Shown here: positions 23,585 through 32,712 of the stretch, one piece after another
Layout of the letters: every line of letters starts with the position of its first letter
Numbering within the stretch: position 1 is the stretch's first letter
Assembly: GCA_036768485.1 (NCBI GenBank)
Contig: JAVLUZ010000169.1
Span: 994,936 to 1,058,935 of the forward strand
Direction of reading: 5' to 3'
Source of the DNA: Mermis nigrescens
Taxonomy: Eukaryota > Nematoda > Enoplea > Mermithida > Mermithidae
Length of the DNA: 64,000 bases
The notes under the pieces: generated by a model
Database searches by the model: none
What the model was told of the DNA's origin: nothing
Seen by the model: only the letters and a program-made list of their open reading frames with translations
Program-made: the position numbers and the translations under genes

Positions 23585-23985
23585 ATGAGACAACAATTCA
23601 ATCCAGATAATTTTAACGCTTGGTTAGATTACTATACCGACCAGGTTTCCCAGGTCGGATATGGTATGGTGGGGTTCAAGGGAATGCCGCATCAAAGAGG
23701 GGCTGGACTTGGTAGCTTTTTCCGTTCACTTTTTTCGGATGGCTATACCTGGCTTTAAATCAGCAGCATCTAGTGTGGGAAAACAAGCTCTATCTACGGG
23801 TGCACATATTGCCGCAGATGTACTGATGGCCGTAATATTGTTCAATCAATGCAGGCACATCGAAAAGAAGGCGAAAGCTAATTTGCTAAAACAAGCTAGT
23901 GACAAATTACAACGGCAAACGGGGCGAGGTTTGGGCACCCGACCCAAGCCTATAAAGAACTTCGTGTTGACGTATTTTCAACTAA
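23585..23985 (+). pseudogene. pVI/pX-like minor capsid protein, copy A
   Basis: Counterpart of 31190-31613, starting MRQQFNPDNF. The Gly/Arg-rich amphipathic segment (GAGLGSFFRSLF) is intact here. An extra T near 23740 shifts the frame before the second half; copy B is intact at that site but broken upstream. The C-terminal end is fused to the capsid gene by a deletion at about 23985. Confidence 0.65.
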
Positions 23986-24875
23986 CGCCAAAACTCTATT
24001 TTGTCAGGTCAAACTTTTTAAATAATAAGCTCGTACATGACAGCGGAGATAAATATGCATACCGAGCATTTTTAAAGACTGAACTAAATTATGGGTGGGA
24101 TGCTAAAAATTCGCACTTGCAACGGCTTTGTACATCGGGGAGATAGTCCGGGTTATAACGACACAGAAAACAACTATGGATTGAGAAAACGCATAGAATT
24201 TTTTGGTGGATAAGACTATAGTTGAATTAAGTGCGCCACTACACATTGATTTATTTTTACAAGACAGGTTTTTACTTAAATTATACTTACGTCAGGCTTG
24301 AATTAAACAGAAATCCTGACGCGTTTGTTTTGCAAAGTTTTAAGGGTGCCAAAAATGCGCATTTAAGTATTCAACAAATGAAGTTTTGCATACGAAAGGC
24401 AGAAATTTTAGAAAGCACAGGGCTAGCTAATGAAAGAGTACTTGCATCAAACACTATTAAATACCCCGTGCGCAGAGTTACGATGATGAATATACATATA
24501 CCTAGCACTTGTCAATCTACTCCCCTTAACTTCTTATTTTCAGGGCAGCTTCCTATACGCATTATTTTTGGATGTGTGGATGCAGATGCATATAGGGGAA
24601 ATATAAAAAAATCTCCTTTCAATTTTAAATCATACAGTATAAACGATGCAAAAGTAATTTGTGGGGGCGTTACCTTCCCCTCTCACCCATTCAGCTAGAC
24701 TTTAAAAATAACAAGTACCTTAGAGCTTTTGATCAATTATTCGAAACACCTGATATTAGTCGGGACAATAAAGGGAATGGGGTGACAAGAGAAGGGTTCA
24801 AAAAATGGTCAGTGTCTGTTTGCATTTGATTTGACTCCAGACGAAGATGACGGTGGACATTGGGATTTAATTTGG
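23985..24875 (+). pseudogene. Major capsid protein, copy A (both ends lost)
   Basis: Matches copy B's capsid from about residue 95 (KTLF ... LNNKLVHDSGD) to about residue 385 (GGHWDLI). The first ~95 codons were lost in a deletion that joined it to the minor capsid gene. The end is replaced by the A/T tract at 24876. Frameshifts occur near 24120, 24210 and 24290, and the reading frame breaks again after 24690. Confidence 0.85.
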
Positions 24876-26701
24876 GAAAAAAAAATTTTTTTAAAAAATT
24901 TTTAACTGCTGAAACAGTTCACAGCCGTTCGCCAACACACCTCATCGCCCGACACCCGACGTGTTTATACGCCAGATTCACAAAACAACTTAGCCAAGTG
25001 CAGTTTAATATCAACGTAGTCAAAAAAGCGATTAAAGAAGCCAAAATTCAAAGGCGTTTGGTCCAGATGAAATTGCAATGCCGTAATTTAAACACCTCGG
25101 CCCTTTGGTCTGGGTAGTTCCTTACAAATTTGTTCACTGGCCTTGCCTCGACTGCTATTTTGCCTTTGATTTTAAAAAATGCCTGATCATACCTCCATAC
25201 AACCTGGCAAAGATCCTAATACTGCATCATCACATTCCGACCTATCTCACTTTTATGCCCCTGCAAAAATAATGGAACGCCTACTCTTGCCACACATTAA
25301 TAATCATTTACCGCCTGCCTTACACCAGCACGGCTTCAGACCTGGCCATTCAACTACATCTGCCCTCTTGCATCTTACAACTGCAGTATGCCAAGGTTTC
25401 ACCCAACCAAAACCAGCGAAAAGAACAATAGCAGCAGCACTGGATCTGAGAAAGCCATGATTCTGTGGATCACACTATGCTGCTGAAAACTCTGGCCAAC
25501 TCGGATCTTACCTGGCTGGACCTGCCGCTGGTTGGTAGCCAGATTAATGAGGAAGAGAAGCAATATGTACTTTCCGTAATGTGAGATCCAAAAGTACAAT
25601 CACTAGGAATGGTGCTCTTAAGGCCTGTGATTTCACCAGCCTTATTCAATGCATATATATCCGCGACTTGCCAATACCATCGGAAATCCAAGTGATTTTG
25701 TATGCGGATGATATAACCGTGTTCACGAGCAACCCAACAATCAAAATCATGGAAAACCGGTTGAACAACTAATATCACCTCTTTTCGCCACCTTCCCTCA
25801 AAAACGCCATCTCACAATTTCTACCAAAAAATCAACAAGTACACTATTTACTCCTTAAAACCGTGTTAGAAGATTGCCGTAACTAACATCATCAACAACG
25901 TACATCTGCCAACCGAAAAATATCCAAAAATTTTAGGTGTTACGTTTGACCCTAGCCTATCGTTCAACCGCCATACCGAGACGATCAAACAAAAAGTTCA
26001 AAAACGCAACAACATCTTGAAAGCGTTAACTGACAAATATGGGGTGCACAAAAAGAAACGATTCTTCTAACATACAAGGCCATTGGCCGTTCAATTTTGA
26101 ATTATGCTGCACCAGTTTGGACACCATCAATTAAAACATCTAATTTTGGAAAAACTGCAAAGCTGTCAAAATACGGCACTCCATTTGGCTACCAGTTGGC
26201 TTCAACTCACGTCAATCGACCACCTGCATAGCGAAACCAGAATGCTATCTGTATCAGGATCACAACCGACTCTTGGCTGACCAATATTTGTCGCATGCCT
26301 GCATAGAACAAACCATCCATGCAGGCAGTTATTCGGCTGTCCTGGACCACCTTGCCAACGTCAAAGAAATTTCCCGGGCTCAAACCTACACTTAAAATGT
26401 ACTCAGAAACTAGAGTCTGAATGTCATAAGAAATCTACCTCCACCTACGACACTTCACCAATGTCAAAACAATCTCCACAAGAAGGCATCGCCAGCCGTC
26501 ACCGCTTCATCAAACCAAACCCCTTTCATATTTCGTCGCCCACCAAACATCGCCGTTAGACAAGAAACAAATCTCCCACGTTGCTCCCGAGCCAAACTTG
26601 CACAACTAAGGAGCAGATACAGCTACATATTGGCATCAACTCGCAGCCGACTAGACAACACTGGCCAATTATCTGATCTGTTCTTACTGCCTGGCGGCGA
26701 C
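24876..26701 (+). mobile_element. Jockey/R1-like LINE relic
   Basis: From about 25000 the plus strand carries pieces of a non-LTR reverse transcriptase in several frames: a RPIS..CPAKIMERLLLPHI-like block, GFRPGHSTTSALLHL (25340), a GSVISPxLFNxYI-like block (25620) and the catalytic YADDITVFTSNP (25700), then the thumb region and a tail rich in Pro/His up to the N gap. Multiple stops and frameshifts make it dead. The A/T-rich run at 24876-24905 marks its junction with Polinton copy A. The 3' end is hidden by the gap. Confidence 0.8.
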
Positions 26702-26875
26702 NNNNNNNNNNNNNNNNNNNNNNNNNNNNNNNNNNNNNNNNNNNNNNNNNNNNNNNNNNNNNNNNNNNNNNNNNNNNNNNNNNNNNNNNNNNNNNNNNNN
26801 NNNNNNNNNNNNNNNNNNNNNNNNNNNNNNNNNNNNNNNNNNNNNNNNNNNNNNNNNNNNNNNNNNNNNNNNNNN
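26702..26875. other. Assembly gap (174 N)
   Basis: Unresolved bases between the LINE relic and the C2H2 gene relic. Confidence 1.
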
Positions 26876-27480
26876 TAAGCAATTACTAAATAATTTAACT
26901 TTAAACGACGCAAATACCTCATACGTGGAATATCAGAAATGAGAAATGATACATCAGAGTCTGAACAAATGACAGTTAGTGATAGTAATGAAGGCAGTAA
27001 CGATGAAGATTCTTCAGATGTGTCTGAAGACAGCTCAAATGAAGCTGAAATTTAAATCGGTTGGACTAACCTGTTTTTGGCGCTTTTTAGTAAAAGTCGT
27101 GCTTTCAGACTTTAAAGATTTTCCAAATAGTATGCGAGACCGTCAAACAGAACCATTTTAAAGGAGTTGTTTTAATAAAATCTATATTATCCATGATTTT
27201 TATGAATCACTCCAAGATGCTCTAAATGAAAGCGGATTAAAGGCAGAACTAGAGCGTGCTAATGATTACGGTATAATTAAAGTTTGACAAAAAGGAAGTT
27301 GATGAAACAGCTTGGCCAAAAATAAATGTTTAAAAAATTGATCAGCAAAAATGCTGATCTATTTGAGGATGAGCAGATGAAACGAGAAGGCAAAAATGAA
27401 GTTGCCACATCTGTTGAAGAGTCTAGCAGTGCTCTACTAAACCTTCCAGATCGGATAAAAATGCATAGAATATAATCAGA
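26876..27480 (+). pseudogene. C2H2 zinc finger gene relic, copy 3
   Basis: Matches the C2H2 genes at 48366 and 46987 from just after the zinc finger, which lies in the gap. Readable: the acidic Ser/Asp/Glu-rich stretch (MRNDTSESEQM ... SSDVSEDSSNEAE), then IGWTNLF and a charged helical region. Stops and frameshifts are frequent. It ends about 25 bp before the TIR of Polinton copy B. Similar acidic C2H2 genes accompany related elements in other animals as far as I recall, so it may be element cargo. Confidence 0.6.
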
Positions 27481-27503
27481 ACACTACTCTAAAAATATAT
27501 ACT

Positions 27504-27735
27504 AGTAGTAAAGCCTGCCCTTGGAGGTATACAATGCTTAAGCATAGCACATGCTTAAGCATAGAGACTCCATGAGACGCTAAGCGTCTACAATGGGGCC
27601 ATACTCTTACATAGGCGTGAAGCGTCCAACAATGCACAGTCGATTATCCAGGACGGGCGGAGTTAATCAATTTTAATTTGCATAACTAGCTAGCAGCCTC
27701 CTCCCATGCTACTGTTACTAATTTTAGTTCATTAA
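27504..27735 (+). repeat. Left TIR of copy B
   Basis: Begins AGTAGTA, then the dyad cacatgcttaagcatag, the phrase aatgcacagtcgattatcc, the GC block and an AT-rich part ending ttttagttca. It is the inverse of 40375-40606 with scattered differences; the outermost ~30 bp are less alike. Confidence 0.85.
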
Positions 27736-27805
27736 CTGCACGTTGAAGCATTTCCTCGTTTATTTTTTGCATGTTTTTCAAACTTCGAGACATGTAGGTT
27801 CACTA

Positions 27806-28090
27806 GCTTATGAGACAAAAGTTGATATTTTTCTTATCTTATTTATAGCTCATGGGTGCTTAGCCGTTTTATCCTATGTGTGCAATCATTTTATTTCTAG
27901 CTTATGAGACAAAACATGTTATTCATTCTCATCTTATTTATAGCTCATAGATTTAGCAGCCGTTTTATCCTATGTGTGCAATCATTTATTTCTATAAACA
28001 TGAATAAACTTGTTATTCATTCTCATCTTGTTTATAGCTCATGGGTGCACCTTTTACTTTTGCTCTATGTGTGCAATGTTTTCATTTTGA
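27806..28090 (+). repeat. Three ~94 bp tandem repeats at the element's 3' end
   Basis: Three units each contain a ttatttatagctcat phrase and a ctatgtgtgcaat phrase (about 27806, 27900 and 28000). They lie between the TIR and the last gene (TBP-like). The role is unknown; possibilities are a terminator region, a replication signal or simple slippage. Confidence 0.75.
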
Positions 28091-28095
28091 ATGGT

Positions 28096-28616
28096 TCAGT
28101 CAAACACACTATGCATTTTCTCAAAGCGTTTCAGTTGTGCCTCACTCCTAGCTCCCGTTATAACAATTTTTCCCGTTGTGAAAATAAGAACTGAATGGTA
28201 GACCATCCGGAAATCGTAGTTTTAAACCGGGGAATAATTCTTGTTCGTAATCAACAAATTTTTTGTAATTTTGAGCTAAATTCCGTAAATTAATCATCGA
28301 ACCTAAATTTCCCGATCCGACTATATTGTGAATTTTGTGTTCAGTTAGTTTTAGCTCGTATCCGCTTTGCTTTAACATTTCACAAATTTTTTCGTTCGCA
28401 ATTTTGTTTTGTTCAACGCCTTTAGCACCGATGCAAACAAGTTTGCCGCTACTAAACAACAGAGCCTGTACATTTTGGCTCTGTTATTCGAATTACTGCA
28501 GCGTTGAACTTTTTATGATCAAATTCCACACCCTCACAAGTTCTCTTAATTTTATACAAATTTAAAAGCTTTGAAGAGACTCGAGCTGTAGAAACAACAT
28601 TTCGAATCGTAATCAT
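28096..28616 (-). CDS. TATA-binding protein-like factor (two frameshifts)
   Basis: The last gene of the element. Its two direct repeats have the TBP saddle pattern: repeat 1 begins IRNVVSTARVSSKL and continues through FNAAVIRITEPKCT to a FSSGKLVCIGAK block; repeat 2 begins IHNIVGSGNLGS and contains YEQELFPGLKLRF and a final GK-I-V-type strand. These are the landmark positions of eukaryotic and archaeal TBP (SSGK, ELFPGL). ATG at 28616 was chosen because it precedes the first strand and lies 33 nt after a TATA box. One extra base near 28467 and one near 28165 shift the frame, so as assembled it yields fragments. It has no introns and lies between capsid genes and the TIR, so it is element cargo. 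Expected role: promoter recognition for the element's own genes (inference). Confidence 0.85.
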
Positions 28617-28648
28617 GATTGAGAATGATGAAATTTTAATAGACACGA

Positions 28649-28657
28649 CTATTTATA
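28649..28657 (-). promoter_or_regulatory. TATA box of the TBP-like gene
   Basis: TATAAATAG, starting one nucleotide after the stop codon of the penton gene (28659-28661) and 41 nt before the TBP ATG. The element's TBP may therefore control its own promoter. Confidence 0.65.
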
Positions 28658-28658
28658 T

Positions 28659-29395
28659 CTAAAAATATGAAGGTTTAATCTTTCGAAAATGCAACTTGAC
28701 AATCACTTTTCCGGAAATAAACGGTATAAATAGATCCAAATCGTCTTTTATGTTTATTTCTATGCTAGAAATATCTTTTACGAGGACGGGTATGTAGTGG
28801 GGAAAATCATAGATTCTGTCAATGATGTTGGGGTATTTTCCTTCCACGTTTATGATGCGCAAAAGAGGGGCTGAAATATCGCCTACGATCTGGGGTTCTA
28901 AAATGTTGGCATAGACGTACATGGTTTCAAGACCACCCCCACCAAGTCCGGCTCCCTATCCGACCATCCTGTATCTTTTAGTACTGTTTCTTTAAATCCT
29001 AAAATATGTGCTATTCTTTCGGACAGTTTCACTGATTTCACAAAGGATTCGAGCATCATTACAGAAACGCGTTTTATTGAAGTGTAATAATTGAATTCTA
29101 CTCCTTCTACTTTTTCTACACAAAATTTCATAGCCTCTATAAATTCCTGGATGGAGTCGTAGCATCCTTCCTGCATTTGAAGTTTATATTCAATACCATC
29201 TGCACTTATAATTTTAATTTCCGTTTCGTGTTTTCTTATTGTTTGCCAATTATGGGGGTAAATAAATTCCGAGAGACCACACTCCCAATCACCGATTAGT
29301 TTTAATTTTTGCGGTAAATGTACAATAAACTTTGAAGGCGTATTCTGCCTATCGCTTATCGTGTTGCTGGGCAAAGTTATGTAAAATTGATCCAT
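28659..29395 (-). CDS. Candidate penton/minor capsid protein (one frameshift)
   Basis: Read as two overlapping frames: 29395-28898 (starts MDQFYITLPSNT, contains GDWECGLSEFIYPHNWQ) and 28922-28659 (MYVYANILEPQIVGDI ... HFRKIKPSYF). The first ends in a short nonsense tail after a frame break at a run of five C (about 28935-28940). The second continues with a YVYxNxxEPQxVGD block that I associate with the same protein family in related invertebrate elements. Size (~240 aa if continuous), beta-rich composition and place after the protease fit a single-jelly-roll penton, but that is inference. The ATG lies within the last codons of the protease gene (19-nt overlap). Confidence 0.6.
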
Positions 29396-29886
29396 TTTTG
29401 ACAAATTTGGTTTATGATAAAATCTTCATCTATGACTGGGGTGTTTATCTTAAATAGACTATTTACAAAACCCGTTACAAATTCGTCCGCATAACTTTTT
29501 TCTAAACTTTTTAGAATTAGTTTCATGGGCACCCCTCTGCACCTCCAAATTAAAAAATAAACACACATTTGGCCGCACGTAGACGTTAGTGGCTGCTGCA
29601 CGCATTTTTTATTATGCTTAATTTTTGTAGCATACTGTAGAATATAATTTTGTGTTTGGTTATCAGGCGCTAAGCCGTAGCTGTCGAAATAGTCGCATGA
29701 GTCATGCGCGTCAAAATACATGCAAGTCCAATGCGAACCAGGTTGGGTACTAGGGTCCATATTCATTACCAATGCAGCAGGTTTGCTAAAAATGGGTGGT
29801 AATTTATCGCTCGGGTAAACACCAAGAAAATTTTGACCGACCGCTTGGTCGCCTTTTAAAACATTTGAGAGTTGGAAGGTATTCAT
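29377..29886 (-). CDS. Adenain-like cysteine protease
   Basis: 169 aa, intact. The catalytic His lies in GSHWTCMYFD (about residue 52), an acidic residue in CDYFDSYG, the oxyanion Gln in QQPLTSTCG, and the nucleophile Cys in TCGQMCVYFL. This is the His-Asp/Glu-Gln-Cys order of the C5 (adenovirus protease)/ULP1 clan. Members of this family mature capsid proteins in Polintons and adenoviruses. ATG at 29886 is 2 nt after the capsid stop, and its 3' end overlaps the penton start, so it sits within a tightly packed capsid block without a TATA box of its own. Confidence 0.9.
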   Translation of the reverse strand: MNTFQLSNVLKGDQAVGQNFLGVYPSDKLPPIFSKPAALVMNMDPSTQPGSHWTCMYFDAHDSCDYFDSYGLAPDNQTQNYILQYATKIKHNKKCVQQPLTSTCGQMCVYFLIWRCRGVPMKLILKSLEKSYADEFVTGFVNSLFKINTPVIDEDFIINQICQKWINFT

Positions 29887-29888
29887 TT

Positions 29889-31190
29889 TTAAGCATTATA
29901 ATCATACATAACATTTCTGTTCTTATCTAACATTACTAAATTATCAAACTCGGCATAAACAATCACTTCAAGGCCCGTATCGGGAATTTTTTCGGAAAAT
30001 GATATTTCAATGCTAGTTGTACCTTCCCTAATTAAATCCCAATGTCCGCCGTCATCTTCGTCTGGAGTCAAATCAAATGCAAACAGACACTGACCGTTTT
30101 TGAACCCTTCTCTTGTCACCCCGTTCCCTTTATTGTCCCGACTAATATCAAGTGTTTCGAATAATTGATCAAAAGCTCTAAGGTACTTGTTATTTTTAAA
30201 GTCTAGCCTGAATGGGTGAGAGGGGAAGGTAACGCCCCCACAAATTACTTTTGCATCATTTATGCTGTATGATTTAAAATTGAAAGGAGATTTTTTTATA
30301 TTTCCCCTATACGCATCTGCATCCACACATCCAAAAATAATGCGTCTAGGAAGCTGCCCTGAAAATAATGTGTTAAGGGGAGTAGATTGACAAGTGCTAG
30401 GTATATGTATATTCATCATCGTAACTCTGCGCACGGGGTATTTGATAGTGTTTGATGCAAGTACTCTTTCGATAGCTAGTCCGGTACTTTCTAAAATTTC
30501 TGCCTTTCGTACGCAAAACTTCATTTGTTGAATACTTAAATGCGCATTTTCAGCACCCTTAAAACTTTGCAAAACAAACGCGTCAGGATTTCTGTTTAAT
30601 TCAAGCCTGACGTCAGTATAATTTAGTAAAAACCTGTCTTGTAAAAATAAATCAATGTGTAGTGGCGCACTTAATTCAACTATAGTCTTATCCGCAAAAA
30701 ATTCTATGCGTTTTCTCAATCCATAATTGTTTTCTGTGTCATTATAACCCGGACTATCTACAATGTACAAAGCAGATTGCAAGTGCGAATTTTTAGCATC
30801 CCACCCATAATTCAGTTCAGTCTCTAAAAATGCTCGGTATGCATATTTATCTCCGCTGTCATGTACGAGCTTATTATTTAAAAAAAGTTTCACTTGACGA
30901 AATAGAGTTTTGGCTATCAGATTGATAGGGCCTACATCTGGCGCTGTGCCATCAGCCTGAGGCGTTCCTTTAGATATAGAAATTTGCATGTAAATGTAAT
31001 TTTTATTTAGTTGCAAAAAATGAGGGTCGGGAGGAATGTGAAATTCGTAAGGACCCTCGTCTGTTACAGGATTTGTTAAGTTAATCTCATCCCAAAACCC
31101 GCGTTTTATGGCTACCTGGGTAGGCGGAACAGTGAAAAAATCAAGTTCGCTTTTTGTACTAGCGACTGAAAATGAATCGATTAAAGACAT
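29889..31190 (-). CDS. Candidate major capsid protein
   Basis: 433 aa, intact, beta-rich and without membrane segments or Cys clusters. It belongs to the family often annotated in invertebrates as uncharacterised protein F54H12.2-like; landmarks include FHIPPDPHFLQLNKNYIYM, the LNNKLVHDSGDKYAYRAF block, LFSGQLPRRIIFG and a C-terminal YAEFDNLVML. Position between the minor capsid and protease genes and two homologous relics in this window support a capsid role, probably a double jelly-roll major capsid protein. A structure prediction would settle this. ATG at 31190 overlaps the upstream stop by 1 nt (TAATG). It is the longest unbroken structural gene of the element. Confidence 0.7.
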   Translation of the reverse strand: MSLIDSFSVASTKSELDFFTVPPTQVAIKRGFWDEINLTNPVTDEGPYEFHIPPDPHFLQLNKNYIYMQISISKGTPQADGTAPDVGPINLIAKTLFRQVKLFLNNKLVHDSGDKYAYRAFLETELNYGWDAKNSHLQSALYIVDSPGYNDTENNYGLRKRIEFFADKTIVELSAPLHIDLFLQDRFLLNYTDVRLELNRNPDAFVLQSFKGAENAHLSIQQMKFCVRKAEILESTGLAIERVLASNTIKYPVRRVTMMNIHIPSTCQSTPLNTLFSGQLPRRIIFGCVDADAYRGNIKKSPFNFKSYSINDAKVICGGVTFPSHPFRLDFKNNKYLRAFDQLFETLDISRDNKGNGVTREGFKNGQCLFAFDLTPDEDDGGHWDLIREGTTSIEISFSEKIPDTGLEVIVYAEFDNLVMLDKNRNVMYDYNA

Positions 31191-31613
31191 TATTTCTTTT
31201 TACTTCGTTTTTGAGTTGAAAATACGTCAACACTAAGTTCTTTTATAGGCTTGGGTCGGGTGCCTAAACCTCGCCCCGTTTGCCGTTGTAATTTGTCACT
31301 AACTTGGTTTAGCAAATTAGCTGCGCCTTCTTTCCCATGAGCCTGTAGTGATTGAACAATATTACGGCCGTCGAGCACATCTGCGGCAATATGTGCACCC
31401 GTAGATAGAGCTTGTTTTCCCACACTAGATGCTGCTGATTTAAAAATGGGTATAGCCATCCGGAAAAGAGAACGGAAAAAACTACCAAGTCCAGCCCCCC
31501 TTTGGTACGGCCATTCCCTTGAACCCCACCATACCGTATCCGACCTGGGAAGCCTGGTCGGTATAGTAGTCTAACCAAGCGTTATAATTATCTGGATTGA
31601 ATTGTTGTCTCAT
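31190..31613 (-). CDS. pVI/pX-like minor capsid protein (one frameshift)
   Basis: Starts MRQQFNPDNYNAWLDYY at 31613 and runs to a run of six G (about 31496-31501), where a one-base change throws it out of frame. The second half is open from MAIPIFKSAASSVG (31459) to 31190, ending in a basic KKK-type tail. The Gly-rich, amphipathic, membrane-active-looking segment around the break resembles adenoviral pVI/pX-type proteins; copy A is intact at this site, showing the frame was once continuous. TATA box 51 nt upstream; 1-nt overlap with the capsid ATG downstream. The function as membrane-lytic or core protein is inference. Confidence 0.6.
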
Positions 31614-31656
31614 TTTTTGTAAAATTCTTTTTAGTGTTTAATTATGATTTACGTTT

Positions 31657-31664
31657 CTTTTATA
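31657..31664 (-). promoter_or_regulatory. TATA box overlapping a stop codon (minor capsid promoter)
   Basis: TATAAAAG contains the TAA stop (31660-31662) of the upstream ~200-aa gene and lies 51 nt before the minor capsid ATG. It is probably the promoter of the whole minor capsid-capsid-protease-penton block. Confidence 0.7.
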
Positions 31665-32336
31665 GATTTATCCAGTATTTCAGTGGCTTTTTCTCTTCTG
31701 ACGATGGCGTAGAAAATGACTGAGATGGCGATACATAAACTTGTTTTTGCAATAAATTCAATCGCCTTTTATTCACAATAGATTCTTTTGGAATATTTTC
31801 ATCGATTAATTTTTGGAGAAAAATTTCAGCGCCGATAGGCGGTTCAGATTTTCGGATACGTGAAAAATCGGAAACTAAATCAACAATGTTCGATCCTGCA
31901 ATTTTATTACCATCAATAATCATTTCTCCTTTGTCCGCCCATTTTATGTGTGGGCTTTTCCGCGCATATTTAAGTAATAAAGAGGCTTGTTTCTGCCATT
32001 TTTGGGGCACTGTGCTAAAAACTGCTTCTTCTACGACATCTTTCTTTATAGGTTCCACAGGTTCTTTCTTTTCTTGCCTGACTATATCTGAAGGTTTTTC
32101 TACTCTCTCTTCTTTAATTTCGAGCTGTAACGGCTTTTCAAGTTCCTGCTTAGCTGTTTGATACCTATGCAAAATTTGGTTATATTGTAAAATTTTAGCA
32201 TCCATAGGTAACGAATTATCATTTAAAATATTCATCATTTCACGATCTAGATTTGACACGTACCTAGAAGTGCTTTCATTTTCCCCCGAGCAAGCTCGTG
32301 GGGGACTAGAATCATTTTGTTTGTATGAATCATCAT
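31660..32336 (-). CDS. Conserved ~200-aa element protein, function unknown
   Basis: Long open part 31660-32259: SNLDREMMNILNDNS, a coiled, charged segment, then a compact domain with STVPQKWQKQASLL, HIKWADKGEMIIDG and NIVDLVSDF, and a Ser-rich tail. I recognise it as a recurrent companion of this capsid family but know no function; a small virion or scaffold protein is possible. The likely start is the ATG at 32336, which overlaps the preceding stop (ATGA); that frame (MILVPHELA...) must shift once near 32285, next to a G run, to reach the main frame. Copy A has the same frame offset through different local indels, so the true start remains open. Confidence 0.55.
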
Positions 32337-32674
32337 TTAATAATTGCGTCTGCTAAAAGTTGCCCTGCAATTCCTAATATAGGCGCGAGTAAGGTAGGAA
32401 GGAAACCACCCTTTTGTGCCAATATGTCCTTTTTCTTTTTTACTGATATTTTTGAGGCAGACAGGTCGCGCAGCAGTGTCTTAAATTTACTCAATTTTTT
32501 TAACTCGAGCGGTTTCAAAGGGACATTACCATTTAACACGTTGAGTATGCATTCGCATAAGCATAAAATTAGGTCATTTTCGGCATTTTCTAATATCGCC
32601 TTACGTTGCTTAGGTTTTGCCTTAGACAACACGTCAATGTAGCTAATGTGTTTTTTTAAACGTTCTGGAGCCAT
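32333..32674 (-). CDS. Small conserved element protein (113 aa)
   Basis: Intact. N-terminal helical part with KAKPKQRKAILENAE and CLCECILNVLNGNVPL, then a basic stretch (KKLSKFKTLLRDL, SVKKKKDIL) and a hydrophobic C-terminal segment (GGFLPTLLAPILGIAG). The pattern recurs in many animal Polinton-like elements; its role is not known to me. Basic plus hydrophobic character would suit a DNA- or membrane-associated virion protein (inference). ATG at 32674 chosen because it is the first ATG after a TATA box 38 nt upstream; the stop overlaps the next gene's ATG. Confidence 0.65.
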   Translation of the reverse strand: MAPERLKKHISYIDVLSKAKPKQRKAILENAENDLILCLCECILNVLNGNVPLKPLELKKLSKFKTLLRDLSASKISVKKKKDILAQKGGFLPTLLAPILGIAGQLLADAIIK

Positions 32675-32704
32675 TTTTGGTAAAGATAGAAGCACGTGAA
32701 AGTT

Positions 32705-32712
32705 CTTTTATA
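32705..32712 (-). promoter_or_regulatory. TATA box overlapping the ATPase stop
   Basis: TATAAAAG contains the ATPase TAA (32708-32710) and lies 38 nt before the next ATG (32674). The same arrangement is conserved in copy A. Confidence 0.7.

Larger units (their letters stand above)
13974..24875 (+). mobile_element. Polinton-like element, copy A (decayed, 3'-truncated)
   Basis: Starts with a TIR (agtagtactccatgcc) shared with the ends at 49867 and 27504. Genes follow copy B's order on the plus strand: polymerase, membrane protein, Cys-rich protein, integrase, zinc protein, unknown, ATPase, two small proteins, minor capsid, major capsid. It stops inside the capsid gene at about 24875, before an A/T tract and a LINE. 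The protease, penton, TBP and right TIR are missing. Nearly every gene has frameshifts, yet long stretches are almost identical to copy B. Confidence 0.85.

Noticed and set aside
26556..26922. Open frames spanning the N run
   Set aside because: They consist of unknown residues across the assembly gap and carry no information.
28096..28616. Host TBP retro-pseudogene as the explanation of the TBP-like gene
   Set aside because: It has the same strand, tight spacing, a family-type TATA box one base after the penton stop and no poly-A tail or target duplication; but the chance is not zero, so it is kept as the refuting alternative.
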